A stretch of DNA of 64,000 bases from JAMXLG01 sp963765935. GTDB lineage: Bacteria > Vulcanimicrobiota > Vulcanimicrobiia > Vulcanimicrobiales > Vulcanimicrobiaceae. Of the stretch, positions 8,463 to 15,728 are shown piece after piece. The notes under the pieces are model-generated. The model was not told the origin of the DNA, made no database searches, and saw only the letters and a program-made list of their open reading frames with translations. Each line of letters begins with the position of its first letter. Positions within the stretch are counted from its first letter, which is position 1. The stretch covers positions 372,001-436,000 of the forward strand of contig CAVXXX010000002.1 of NCBI GenBank assembly GCA_963765935.1, written 5' to 3'. A program made the position numbers and the translations under genes.

Positions 8463-8540
8463 TGGTCGGGCTGACTGGATTCGAACCAGCGACCTCTTGA
8501 CCCCCAGTCAAGCGCGCTAACCAAGCTGCGCTACAGCCCG
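8463..8540 (-). tRNA. tRNA-Pro (anticodon GGG)
   Basis: Read on the minus strand, the acceptor stem CGGGCTG/CAGCCCG closes a normal cloverleaf with an encoded ACCA end. The anticodon stem CTTGA/TCAAG holds the loop CTGGGGG, giving anticodon GGG for proline CCC/CCU codons. The T arm GCTGG-TTCGAAT-CCAGT is canonical. Its 5' end is the base next to the stop codon of the HU gene (8541-8543), so the two are surely co-transcribed and need RNase P to separate them. Its 3' half served as the attachment site of the decayed element. Confidence 0.95.
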
Positions 8541-8867
8541 CTATTTTTTCTTCGCGCCTTTCTTCTTCGGCGCTTTCTTTCCACCGCTCGAACGGCCGCC
8601 GACGGCTTCTTTGAGCGATTTGCCTGCAACAAAAGCCGGAACTTTGCGCGCGGCGATTTTGATCTTCTCTCCGGTCTTCGGATTGCGTCCTTCACGCGCT
8701 TTGCGGCTGCGAACGACGAAACTTCCAAACGGTGTCAGTGCGACGCGATCGCCCTTTTGGAGCGCGTTCTTGATCTCACTGAGAATCAGATCGACGATTT
8801 CCGCTGCCTGACGCTTGGAGAGCTCAATCTCGGACGCCACGGTATCAATCAAATCGGCTTTCGTCAA
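8541..8867 (-). CDS. hup: DNA-binding protein HU with Lys-rich tail
   Basis: The 108-residue nucleoid protein has the full HU/IHF fold: helices in KADLIDTVASEIELSKRQAAEIV, then the beta saddle GDRVALTPFGSFVVRSRKAREGRNPKTGEKI with the conserved GRNPxTG arm. A C-terminal tail of about 15 residues is almost only Lys, Gly and Ala (GGKKAPKKKGAKKK), as in histone H1-like HU variants. Translation starts at a TTG (8865-8867), supported by AGGAG seven bases upstream. The stop codon abuts the tRNA-Pro 5' end with no spacer. Confidence 0.95.
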   Translation of the reverse strand: MTKADLIDTVASEIELSKRQAAEIVDLILSEIKNALQKGDRVALTPFGSFVVRSRKAREGRNPKTGEKIKIAARKVPAFVAGKSLKEAVGGRSSGGKKAPKKKGAKKK

Positions 8868-8924
8868 CGGGAATCTCCTATAGAGCGGACCGGCCGCTAG
8901 GCAGGGGGTATACGGAAGGGATCG

Positions 8925-9359
8925 TTATTTTCCCTGGATTTTCAGGGCCCCGCGTACCGCGAGAATGTATGAATGTACACCGAAGCCGGAGATGCTGCCC
9001 GTACACGCCGCCGCAGTGACGCTCAGCCGCCGATGCGGCTCGCGCGCTGCGATATTCGAGAGATGCGCCTCGACGACGGGAATCGGCACCGCAGCGATCG
9101 CATCGGCGATTGCGTACGAATAGTGCGAATACGCTCCCGGATTGATCACGATCGCATCGAAGGTTTCACGTGCAGCGTGAATTGCATCGATGATTTCGCC
9201 TTCACCGTTATACTGCTCGCATTCAACCGTCACCCCGAATTCCGCTGCCGACGTGCGAATGAATTCATCGATTTCGCCAAGCGTCTGCGTGCCGTAAATC
9301 TCCGGCTGCCGCTCGCCCAGCAAATTGAGGTTCGGGCCATGAATGACGAGAACGCGCAT
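8925..9359 (-). CDS. aroQ: 3-dehydroquinate dehydratase, type II
   Basis: The start at 9359 gives 144 residues, the normal size of the dodecameric type II enzyme, which converts 3-dehydroquinate to 3-dehydroshikimate in the shikimate pathway. The motif IHGPNLNLLGERQPEIYG contains the catalytic loop Arg and Tyr; NPGAYSHYS, EAHLSNIAARE and the GFGVHSY stretch are also typical. It is divergent from hslO. A DAHP synthase gene lies at 52.3 kb, far from this gene, so shikimate genes are scattered. Confidence 0.95.
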   Translation of the reverse strand: MRVLVIHGPNLNLLGERQPEIYGTQTLGEIDEFIRTSAAEFGVTVECEQYNGEGEIIDAIHAARETFDAIVINPGAYSHYSYAIADAIAAVPIPVVEAHLSNIAAREPHRRLSVTAAACTGSISGFGVHSYILAVRGALKIQGK

Positions 9360-9416
9360 GAGCCCCCTTGCTTCTGAGAAGGAAAAGCACGCGCCTTCGC
9401 ACCAGAGCTTTTTCCC

Positions 9417-10301
9417 ATGCCCGACCTCATGATCAGTGCCGCCGCGCCGGATGCCGGAATCGCCGTCGTTGCAGCCATCACAACCGAATTGGTCACCGAA
9501 GTCCGTGAACGTCACGATCTCTCTCCGCTCGCAACGGCCGCGGCCGGACGTCTTATGACGGGTGCGGTGCTCTTCGGTTCGGGGCTCAAGGGGCGCGAGC
9601 GTTTGACGCTGCAGATTAGCGGCGATGGGCCAATCGGATCAGTCGGCGGCGATGCGTGGATGCTGGAAGAGAACCTCCTCGGAACGCGCGCGTACGTGAA
9701 GAACGCGCGTGTCGATCTTCCACTCAATGCGCGCGGAAAATTCGACGTCGCGGCCGCCGTTGGAGACGGCTCGCTTCAAGTAATCAAATCTTACGAAGTC
9801 GGTCAGCCGTACGTCGGCGTCGTCCCGCTCTATTCAGGTGAAATTGCCGAAGATCTGGCCGCGTATCTCGTGAAGTCGGAGCAGATTCCAAGCGTCGTTG
9901 CACTCGGCGTTTTGGCAAATCCGGACGGCGTTCGCGCGGCAGGCGGCGTGCTCGCGCAAGTCCTGCCGGGTGCCGACGAAAAAGCGATAGCGACGCTCGA
10001 AGAACGGGCGCTTGCGATGCCGCCGATCACGACGATGATCAATGAGGGTGCGGATGCGCATGCGTTGCTGCACGCGCTTGCGGGACCGATTGATTTGCGC
10101 TCGCATCGCACGGTCGATTTGCGCTTTGCGTGCCTCTGCAACCGCGAACGGGTCGAGGCGGCATTGATCGGTATGGGCGCCGATGAATTACGCCGCCTGG
10201 CCTCCGAACGTCCGGAGACCGAAGCGACCTGTGAGTTCTGCAAAAAGGTCTACGTATTTACGGCGGACGAGGTGAACGAACTCGCCGAAAGAATCGCTTA
10301 A
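9417..10301 (+). CDS. hslO: Hsp33 redox-activated chaperone
   Basis: The 294-residue cytoplasmic protein matches Hsp33 in length and pattern. The N-terminal core includes TAAAGRLMTGAVLFGSGLKGRERLTLQISGDGPIG. The C-terminal redox switch carries four Cys as CLC (near residue 239) and CEFC (near residue 270), which bind zinc when reduced and form disulfides under oxidative heat stress, turning on holdase activity. Its last four bases overlap the convergent zinc-ribbon gene. Confidence 0.93.
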   Translation: MPDLMISAAAPDAGIAVVAAITTELVTEVRERHDLSPLATAAAGRLMTGAVLFGSGLKGRERLTLQISGDGPIGSVGGDAWMLEENLLGTRAYVKNARVDLPLNARGKFDVAAAVGDGSLQVIKSYEVGQPYVGVVPLYSGEIAEDLAAYLVKSEQIPSVVALGVLANPDGVRAAGGVLAQVLPGADEKAIATLEERALAMPPITTMINEGADAHALLHALAGPIDLRSHRTVDLRFACLCNRERVEAALIGMGADELRRLASERPETEATCEFCKKVYVFTADEVNELAERIA

Positions 10302-10537
10302 ATCTCGGTTTTGAACATCCGGCGCAGATCTTCGGGCATCTTGTAGCCTTCGAGACGCTGCCAGTAGATTTCGCGCACACCCGCGCCGTCGTTGTAGTAC
10401 CACCAGCCGCATTCGCAGCGGATCGGACGCGCACCGGCCTCGGGGTGGTTGTACACGCGCTTGCAGCGCTTGCACACAAATTTCTTGCCTTCGATCGGCT
10501 GCATTGACGACGTATATGTAACGGGGGACTGCGCCAT
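10298..10537 (-). CDS. Small zinc-ribbon protein
   Basis: The start at 10537 follows GAGGAA by a good spacing and gives 79 residues. Two Cys pairs, CKRC (about residues 22-25) and CECG (near 41-43), point to a zinc ribbon. The rest is aromatic (GWWYYNDGAG, REIYWQRLEGYKMPEDLRRMF). It lies eight bases after tyrS on the same strand, so it belongs to the mutS2-tyrS operon. Rubredoxin-like or RNA-binding roles are possible; no function is assigned. Confidence 0.75.
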   Translation of the reverse strand: MAQSPVTYTSSMQPIEGKKFVCKRCKRVYNHPEAGARPIRCECGWWYYNDGAGVREIYWQRLEGYKMPEDLRRMFKTEI

Positions 10538-10545
10538 TTCTTCCT

Positions 10546-11769
10546 CTATGCCTTTGGTCCTGAGCTTGACGAGGCGGGTAGTACGCGGACAAACTTGCGG
10601 GAACCGACGGCGAGCACAGCCGGCTCCGTAGCCGTCCACAAGGCCCGCGGATCGTTCACGACTATACCATCCACCTTGACCCCGTTCCCGGAGATAAGTC
10701 GCTCGGCCTCGCGCTTGCTGGCGGCAAAGCCGGCCTTTACCAGCAACTGGGCGACAGTCTTTCCGTCGGCCTGTTCCATTTCGGGGACGTCGTCGAGCGG
10801 AAGCTCCTTCCGCTGCACGGTACGCTCGAAGTAGTCGCGCGCAGCAAGCGCCTCGGCCGCTCCATGGTAGCGCGCGACGATATCTTGCGCGAGCTGCTTC
10901 TTCAGCTCGATCGGATTGGATGAACCGCTCGAGATCTGGCCCGCAAGCGCGTCGGCTTCGGATTGCGAACGGAACGCCGCCAGACGCGCGTACGTCGGCA
11001 TTAGTTCATCGGGCATCGACATCAGTTTCCCGAATTGCGTGTGTGCATTTTCGGCGATGCCGACGTAGTTGCCGAGCGACTTGCTCATCTTCCGTTCGCC
11101 GTCGAGACCGACGAGCAGCGGCACCGTCGCGCAGATTTGCGGAAGCTGTCCGTATTCGCGTTGGAACTGCCGTCCGAGCAGCAGATTGAAGAGTTGATCC
11201 GTACCGCCGAGTTCGATATCCGATTCGATTGCGATTGAATCGGCTGCCTGCGCCACCGGATAGAGAAATTCGTGCAGCGAGATCGGCGTACCGCCTTCGT
11301 AGCGATTTTTGAAATCGTTGCGCTCCAACATTTGCGCGACGGTTACGTGCGAAACCGTGCGCACCACGTCGGAAAAATTCATCTTGCCGAGCCATTCGGA
11401 ATTATACCGAATCTTCACCCGCTCGAGGTCGAGCACTTTCCCGGCTTGTTCCCGATACGTTTGCATGTTCGCTTCGATTTGCTCGTGCGTGAGTGGCGGA
11501 CGCATCGCGTTGCGGCCGCTGGGATCTCCGATGCTCGCGGTAAAGTCGCCGATGATCAGCGTAACGTTGTGGCCGGCTTCGGCAAACCGCTGAAGTTTGT
11601 GGAGCACCACCATGAAGCCCAAGTGCAGGTCGGGCGACGTTGGATCGATACCGAGCTTGACGTTGAGGGGACGCCCGAGCTTGAGCCGCGCGTGAAAATC
11701 CTCGACGGTTTCAACGGTTTCGAAGCCGTCGAGCAGATGCTCGACGTCGAATGAAGGCGCGGTCCTCAT
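10546..11769 (-). CDS. tyrS: Tyrosyl-tRNA synthetase
   Basis: The 407-residue class Ic enzyme charges tRNA-Tyr. A HIGH-like signature (HLGF, residues 49-52) is followed by GDFTASIGDPSGR, the tyrosine-pocket stretch GGTDQLFNLLLGRQ, and the KMSKS loop (GERKMSKSLGN). The C-terminal ~65 residues form an S4 RNA-binding domain (LLVKAGFAASKREAERLISGNGVKVDG). The start overlaps the mutS2 stop by four bases (ATGA), so translation is coupled. Confidence 0.96.
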   Translation of the reverse strand: MRTAPSFDVEHLLDGFETVETVEDFHARLKLGRPLNVKLGIDPTSPDLHLGFMVVLHKLQRFAEAGHNVTLIIGDFTASIGDPSGRNAMRPPLTHEQIEANMQTYREQAGKVLDLERVKIRYNSEWLGKMNFSDVVRTVSHVTVAQMLERNDFKNRYEGGTPISLHEFLYPVAQAADSIAIESDIELGGTDQLFNLLLGRQFQREYGQLPQICATVPLLVGLDGERKMSKSLGNYVGIAENAHTQFGKLMSMPDELMPTYARLAAFRSQSEADALAGQISSGSSNPIELKKQLAQDIVARYHGAAEALAARDYFERTVQRKELPLDDVPEMEQADGKTVAQLLVKAGFAASKREAERLISGNGVKVDGIVVNDPRALWTATEPAVLAVGSRKFVRVLPASSSSGPKA

Positions 11770-14135
11770 GCCAACTCAATTATCGTTACGCCGCCGGAGC
11801 CCTCGTCTTCGTTTCCATAACGAACGGTTTTCACCGACGGATGCGAGCGAAGAAACTCCTGAAGACCACGGCCCAGCATGCCGGTGCCTTTTCCGTGAAT
11901 CAACCGCAAGGGCGAGTTTCCGGCAAGCGCGGCTTCGTCGACCCACTGATCGACGATCGGCTCCGCTTCGATATACCGCTTTCCACGCACGTCGAGTTCC
12001 GGCATCGATCGCGCTGCTGCTTCGAGTTTCGCTCCTTCGGCTCGCTTCGCTCGCTCGGGGATGCGGTGACGCTTGGCGTCACCCTGACGGTGCGCAAGTT
12101 TTTGAATGTCGTTCTTCTTCACGACGGTCTTCATCGGACCGATCGCGACAAGCACCGTGTCGCCGTAGTCTTCGACCACGCTGCCGTCTTGCCGCAGCGA
12201 GACGATGCGGACGGGATCGTTCCGTTCAAACGTGCCGTCGTCAACCTTCGTTTCGCTTCTCGCTTCGCTCGTCACACCGAGCGCGCGGCGCATCTCGTCC
12301 GCCGTACGTGAGAGTAAGGCGCTTTGGGCTGCGGTTACGCGTGGACGTTTCGCTTCGGCGGACGCTGCTCTGCGCTGCAGCTCGTTCGCAAATTCGCGCA
12401 AACTCTGCTGCATGCGTTCCTCCGCGCGATCGGCAAACGCACGGCGCTCCGCCTCAAAACGCTCGCGCTCATGCGAAAGGCTTCCGCGTTCCCGTTCGGC
12501 CGCACGGCGTTCCGTCGCGAGCGCGTCGCGTTCGGTCTGGAGTTCCGCCGAACGCATCGATAACTCTGCGAGTGCTGATTCATAATCACGTTCGCGGGTA
12601 TCGAGCAGCGCCTGCGCGCGCTCGACGATTGCGGGATCGATTCCAAGCGCGGTCGCGAGCGGAAATGCGAGCGACTGCCCAGGCGCGCCGACGTCGAGGT
12701 GGTACGTCGGGCGGAACGTTTGGGGATCGAACCGCACGCTCGCATTCACAACGCCCGGCGAGCCGCTTGCGAAGAGTTTCAACTCCGTTGCGTGCGTCGT
12801 CACAACACCGCAGGCGCCGACGACTAATAGTCGTTCCAGCATGGCTATTGCGAGCGCCGCGCCTGCGCCGGGTTCCGTTCCTCCGCCGATTTCATCGACG
12901 AGCACGAGCGTGTGCGCGTCGGCGCGCGCGAACATGTCACGCATGCGCGAGAGATGGGCCGAAAACGTCGACGCGTTTCCGACGATCGACTGCTCGTCGC
13001 CGATGTCGGCAATCACGCATGAGAATTGCCCGATTTTCGTTCCGGCCGATGCGGGAATTTGCATCCCCGCGTAGCTCATTGCGACGAAGAGCCCCACCAT
13101 CTTCAGGGCGACGGTTTTGCCGCCCATGTTCGGGCCGCTGATCACCAGTAGGCGTGTCTCGCCGTCGAGCGGAATCGTTTGAGGAATTGCACGCTCGCCG
13201 AGCAGCGGATGACGTCCGCGTTCAACGTGTACCAGCGCTTCGTCGACGAGCTCCGGAGCGATTGCATCCATCGAACGGGCCACGTTCGCCTTTGCAACGA
13301 GCACGTCAATCTCCGCGAGCATCTCGACGTTCGATTCGATCTCGCTTGCGCGCGCGCCGACGCTGCGCGAGAGCTCTTCGAGAATCCGTTGAAGCTCGCG
13401 CTCTTCTTCGATGCGAAGCGTTCGCAGCCGGTTGTTCGTCTCAAGCGCCGCCAGCGGCTCGACGAAAAGGGTTTGCCCCGACGCACTGGAGTCATGGACA
13501 ATTCCCGGAAATTCGCCTGAAAATTCCGCCTTGATCGGAACGACGAACCGTCCCTCGCGTATCGTCACGACGGCATCTTGTATGAGCCGCGCGTACTTTC
13601 CGGAACGCACGATGGATGACACGCGATCCCGGGCATCGTTTTGCGCGTTGATCAAATTGCGGCGGATACGGCCGAGCGCGGGCGACGCGCGATCCATGAT
13701 CGTGCCCCGCTCGTCGATCGCGTCGGTTATCGACCGATGGAGATCGCGCAGCGGCGTATAGCGCGTCAAAATCGCACCGAGCTCCGGTGCCTTCTCTTCG
13801 CGCAACACGTTATACGCGGCAGCCGCGGCGGAAATGGCATCGGCGACGGCACGCAAATCCGTCGACCCGAGCGTTCGCCCAAGCGCCGCAGCTTGGGTAA
13901 GTTCCGCGGTCTCGCCGGCAGGCAAGACGTGTAAGTCCGCCGCCGCGATCAATTGACGCACGATCGCCGTGCGCGCCTGTTCGAGGCGCACGACGGCGAA
14001 GTCGGTCAACGGTGCGAGTTCACTGGCGAAGCGTCGCCCACGCGCCGTTCGCGTCGCACCGACCACGCGATCCCGGACACTCGCAAAGTCTAGTGCTTCG
14101 AGCGTCCGCTCGTCGGCAAGAGACTCCCCTATCAA
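11766..14135 (-). CDS. mutS2: MutS2 family ATPase/endonuclease
   Basis: The 789-residue protein has the MutS2 plan: no mismatch-recognition domain I, a lever/core region, and an ABC-type ATPase with Walker A GPNMGGKT (residues 334-341) and Walker B LVLVDEIGGGTEP. A long coiled coil rich in Glu/Arg follows, and a C-terminal Smr nuclease domain starts at MPELDVRGKR, containing LIHGKGTGMLGRGL. MutS2 acts on branched DNA and, in Bacillus, on collided ribosomes. An unusual basic insert (PERAKRAEGAKLEAAA) sits just before the Smr domain and is encoded by repeat-like DNA. Start and stop overlap gatB and tyrS by four bases each. Confidence 0.95.
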   Translation of the reverse strand: MIGESLADERTLEALDFASVRDRVVGATRTARGRRFASELAPLTDFAVVRLEQARTAIVRQLIAAADLHVLPAGETAELTQAAALGRTLGSTDLRAVADAISAAAAAYNVLREEKAPELGAILTRYTPLRDLHRSITDAIDERGTIMDRASPALGRIRRNLINAQNDARDRVSSIVRSGKYARLIQDAVVTIREGRFVVPIKAEFSGEFPGIVHDSSASGQTLFVEPLAALETNNRLRTLRIEEERELQRILEELSRSVGARASEIESNVEMLAEIDVLVAKANVARSMDAIAPELVDEALVHVERGRHPLLGERAIPQTIPLDGETRLLVISGPNMGGKTVALKMVGLFVAMSYAGMQIPASAGTKIGQFSCVIADIGDEQSIVGNASTFSAHLSRMRDMFARADAHTLVLVDEIGGGTEPGAGAALAIAMLERLLVVGACGVVTTHATELKLFASGSPGVVNASVRFDPQTFRPTYHLDVGAPGQSLAFPLATALGIDPAIVERAQALLDTRERDYESALAELSMRSAELQTERDALATERRAAERERGSLSHERERFEAERRAFADRAEERMQQSLREFANELQRRAASAEAKRPRVTAAQSALLSRTADEMRRALGVTSEARSETKVDDGTFERNDPVRIVSLRQDGSVVEDYGDTVLVAIGPMKTVVKKNDIQKLAHRQGDAKRHRIPERAKRAEGAKLEAAARSMPELDVRGKRYIEAEPIVDQWVDEAALAGNSPLRLIHGKGTGMLGRGLQEFLRSHPSVKTVRYGNEDEGSGGVTIIELA
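12065..12083. repeat. Perfect hairpin inside the mutS2 linker
   Basis: GGTGACGC (12065-12072) and GCGTCACC (12076-12083) are exact inverted repeats around TTG. They lie next to a low-complexity run (12030-12058, gctcgcttcgctcgctc) in the part of mutS2 that encodes the basic linker insert. Together they look like a dispersed repeat captured in frame. Confidence 0.45.
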
Positions 14136-15664
14136 CTCTCCAGTTTTTCTTTCATGAGTTGATTGACGAGTTGCGGATCGGCTTTGCCCTTCGATGCCTT
14201 CATCACTTGGCCCACAAGGAACCCCATGATGTTGGTCTTCCCCGCTTTATAATCCGTGACGCTCTTTTCGTTCGCAGCCAGCACCGCTTCGATAAATGAA
14301 ACGATTGCAGCGGGATCGGATGTCTGCGCGAGGCCTTCGCGCTCGACGATCGCTTTCGGCGAACCTTCACCCTGCCACAGACGATCGACCAACTCTTTTG
14401 CAATTTTTGAATTGATCGTCTTGCCTTCCACGAGCGCGATCAGTTCCGCGACGTGCTGCGGCGTAACGGGAGACTCCGGCACCGGCGTTCCGGTCTCGTT
14501 TGCAAGCCGCGAGAGATCTCCGAGCACAAAATTCGTCGACTGCTTGGGATTGCTGCTCGCTTTGACGACGGCATCGAAGTAGCTCGCGAGCGCGTGATTG
14601 TCGACGAGCTGCGTCGCCTGCTTGACATCGAGTCCGTACTGCGTGGTGTAGCGCTCGAATCGCGCGATCGGAAGTTCGGGCAAATCACCTCGCAACCGAT
14701 CGACATCGACGCGCGAAATTTCTAGCGGGACGAGATCGGGATCGGGGAAGTACCGGTAGTCGTGCGCCTGTTCTTTGCTACGCATGGAATGCGTCACGCC
14801 GCGGATTTCATCCCATCCGCGCGTCTCTTGCACGATGCGTTCGCCCGCTTCCACGAGTGAGATCTGCCGTTCGATTTCGCTTTCAATTGCACGATGGACC
14901 GAACGGAATGAATTCATGTTCTTGATCTCGGTTTTTGTGCCGAGTTCTTTCGAACCGGACGGACGGATCGAGACGTTGGCATCGCAACGAAGCGAGCCTT
15001 CCTCCATCTTCACGTCGCTTACGCCGATTTGCTGAAGGGTGCGGCGCAACGCTTCCAGATACCCGACGGCCTCATCGGCGCTGTGGATTTCCGGCTCCGA
15101 CACGCATTCCATAAGCGGCACACCCGCGCGATTGAAATCGACGAGCGAATAGGTGCTGCCGGCAATGCGACCGTCACCCGAACCCGCATGCGTCGACTTG
15201 CCGGTATCTTCTTCCAAATGGATGCGCGTCAGACGGCATCCTTTGAGCGTGCCGTCCTCCAGCCAATAGCGCACCGTACCGCCGAGCGTGAGCGGCATGT
15301 CGTACTGCGAGATCTGATAATCCTTAGGCATGTCCGGATAGAAGTAATTCTTCCGATCAAATTTCGAAAACGCCGGAATCTCCGCATCAAACGCAAGACC
15401 CGCCAAAATCAAATGCTCGATCGCCGCACGATTTACAACCGGTAAAGCACCGGGCAGCGCCAGACATACCGGACAAACCTTCGTATTCGGTTCCCCGCCA
15501 AACTCATTGCGGCAGCCACAAAACATTTTCGTCTCCGTCTTGAGTTCGACGTGACACTCGATCCCAATAACAGCTTCCCAGTTGGAATGGCGCTCCGGCC
15601 TAGCCTCCGCGCCCCCCACTTCGTGGGGCCCCCCGGTCGCGCGCGCGCTCACGATATCAGACAT
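14132..15664 (-). CDS. gatB: Asp-tRNA(Asn)/Glu-tRNA(Gln) amidotransferase subunit B
   Basis: The 510-residue GatB is the kinase and tRNA-binding subunit that turns Glu-tRNA(Gln) or Asp-tRNA(Asn) into the amidated form. Family hallmarks include WEAVIGIECHVELKT, the zinc-binding Cys set near MFCGCRNEFGG and CPVCLALPG, YFYPDMPKDYQISQYD, and the C-terminal YqeY-like tail. The canonical protein starts near WEAVIG; here about 28 extra residues precede it (SARATGGPHEVGGAEA...), encoded by the dispersed palindromic repeat. No later ATG precedes WEAVIG, so the extension is probably translated; a GTG at 15650-15652 would trim only four residues. Confidence 0.95.
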   Translation of the reverse strand: MSDIVSARATGGPHEVGGAEARPERHSNWEAVIGIECHVELKTETKMFCGCRNEFGGEPNTKVCPVCLALPGALPVVNRAAIEHLILAGLAFDAEIPAFSKFDRKNYFYPDMPKDYQISQYDMPLTLGGTVRYWLEDGTLKGCRLTRIHLEEDTGKSTHAGSGDGRIAGSTYSLVDFNRAGVPLMECVSEPEIHSADEAVGYLEALRRTLQQIGVSDVKMEEGSLRCDANVSIRPSGSKELGTKTEIKNMNSFRSVHRAIESEIERQISLVEAGERIVQETRGWDEIRGVTHSMRSKEQAHDYRYFPDPDLVPLEISRVDVDRLRGDLPELPIARFERYTTQYGLDVKQATQLVDNHALASYFDAVVKASSNPKQSTNFVLGDLSRLANETGTPVPESPVTPQHVAELIALVEGKTINSKIAKELVDRLWQGEGSPKAIVEREGLAQTSDPAAIVSFIEAVLAANEKSVTDYKAGKTNIMGFLVGQVMKASKGKADPQLVNQLMKEKLES

Positions 15665-15728
15665 GCTATAGACTCCCCTAGGGCGCGCTCAATAAACGTT
15701 TCCTCGTTAGCCATGGTGCATCGGGACC
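15592..15728. repeat. Dispersed palindromic repeat, copy A (gatA-gatB junction)
   Basis: Core GCTCCGGCCTAGCCTCCGCG, then CCCCAC-ttc-GTGGGG (15614-15628) and GGCCCCCCGG, then the outer block gactcccctagggcgcgc (15671-15688), CGTTAGCC (15705-15712) and CATCGGGACC (15719-15728). Copy B at 35293-35428 has the same blocks at the same internal distances. This copy supplies the gatB start codon, its N-terminal extension and the last codons of gatA. Confidence 0.75.

Larger units (their letters stand above)
6899..8507. mobile_element. Decayed integrative element in tRNA-Pro
   Basis: About 1.6 kb bounded by two 22-bp identical copies of a tRNA-Pro segment: the fragment at 6899-6920 and the intact tRNA at 8486-8507. 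Inside are a broken tyrosine integrase gene next to the intact tRNA and reading toward it, and one intact-looking hypothetical gene. The remainder appears AT-richer than the flanks and carries no readable genes. An old island that has lost most cargo explains this best. At 7013-7025 and 8393-8405 there are also similar short stretches (AAATTGGGTCA / AAATTTGGGTCA), perhaps arm-site remnants. Confidence 0.75.

Noticed and set aside
11768..13141. Long plus-strand open frame (457 codons) opposite mutS2
   Set aside because: Extremely rich in Arg and Ser with no motifs; it is the antisense shadow of a GC-rich conserved gene.
15678..15706. Extended basic C terminus of GatA to 15678
   Set aside because: It arises only from the frameshift; the neighbouring frame restores the conserved GatA ending at 15707.
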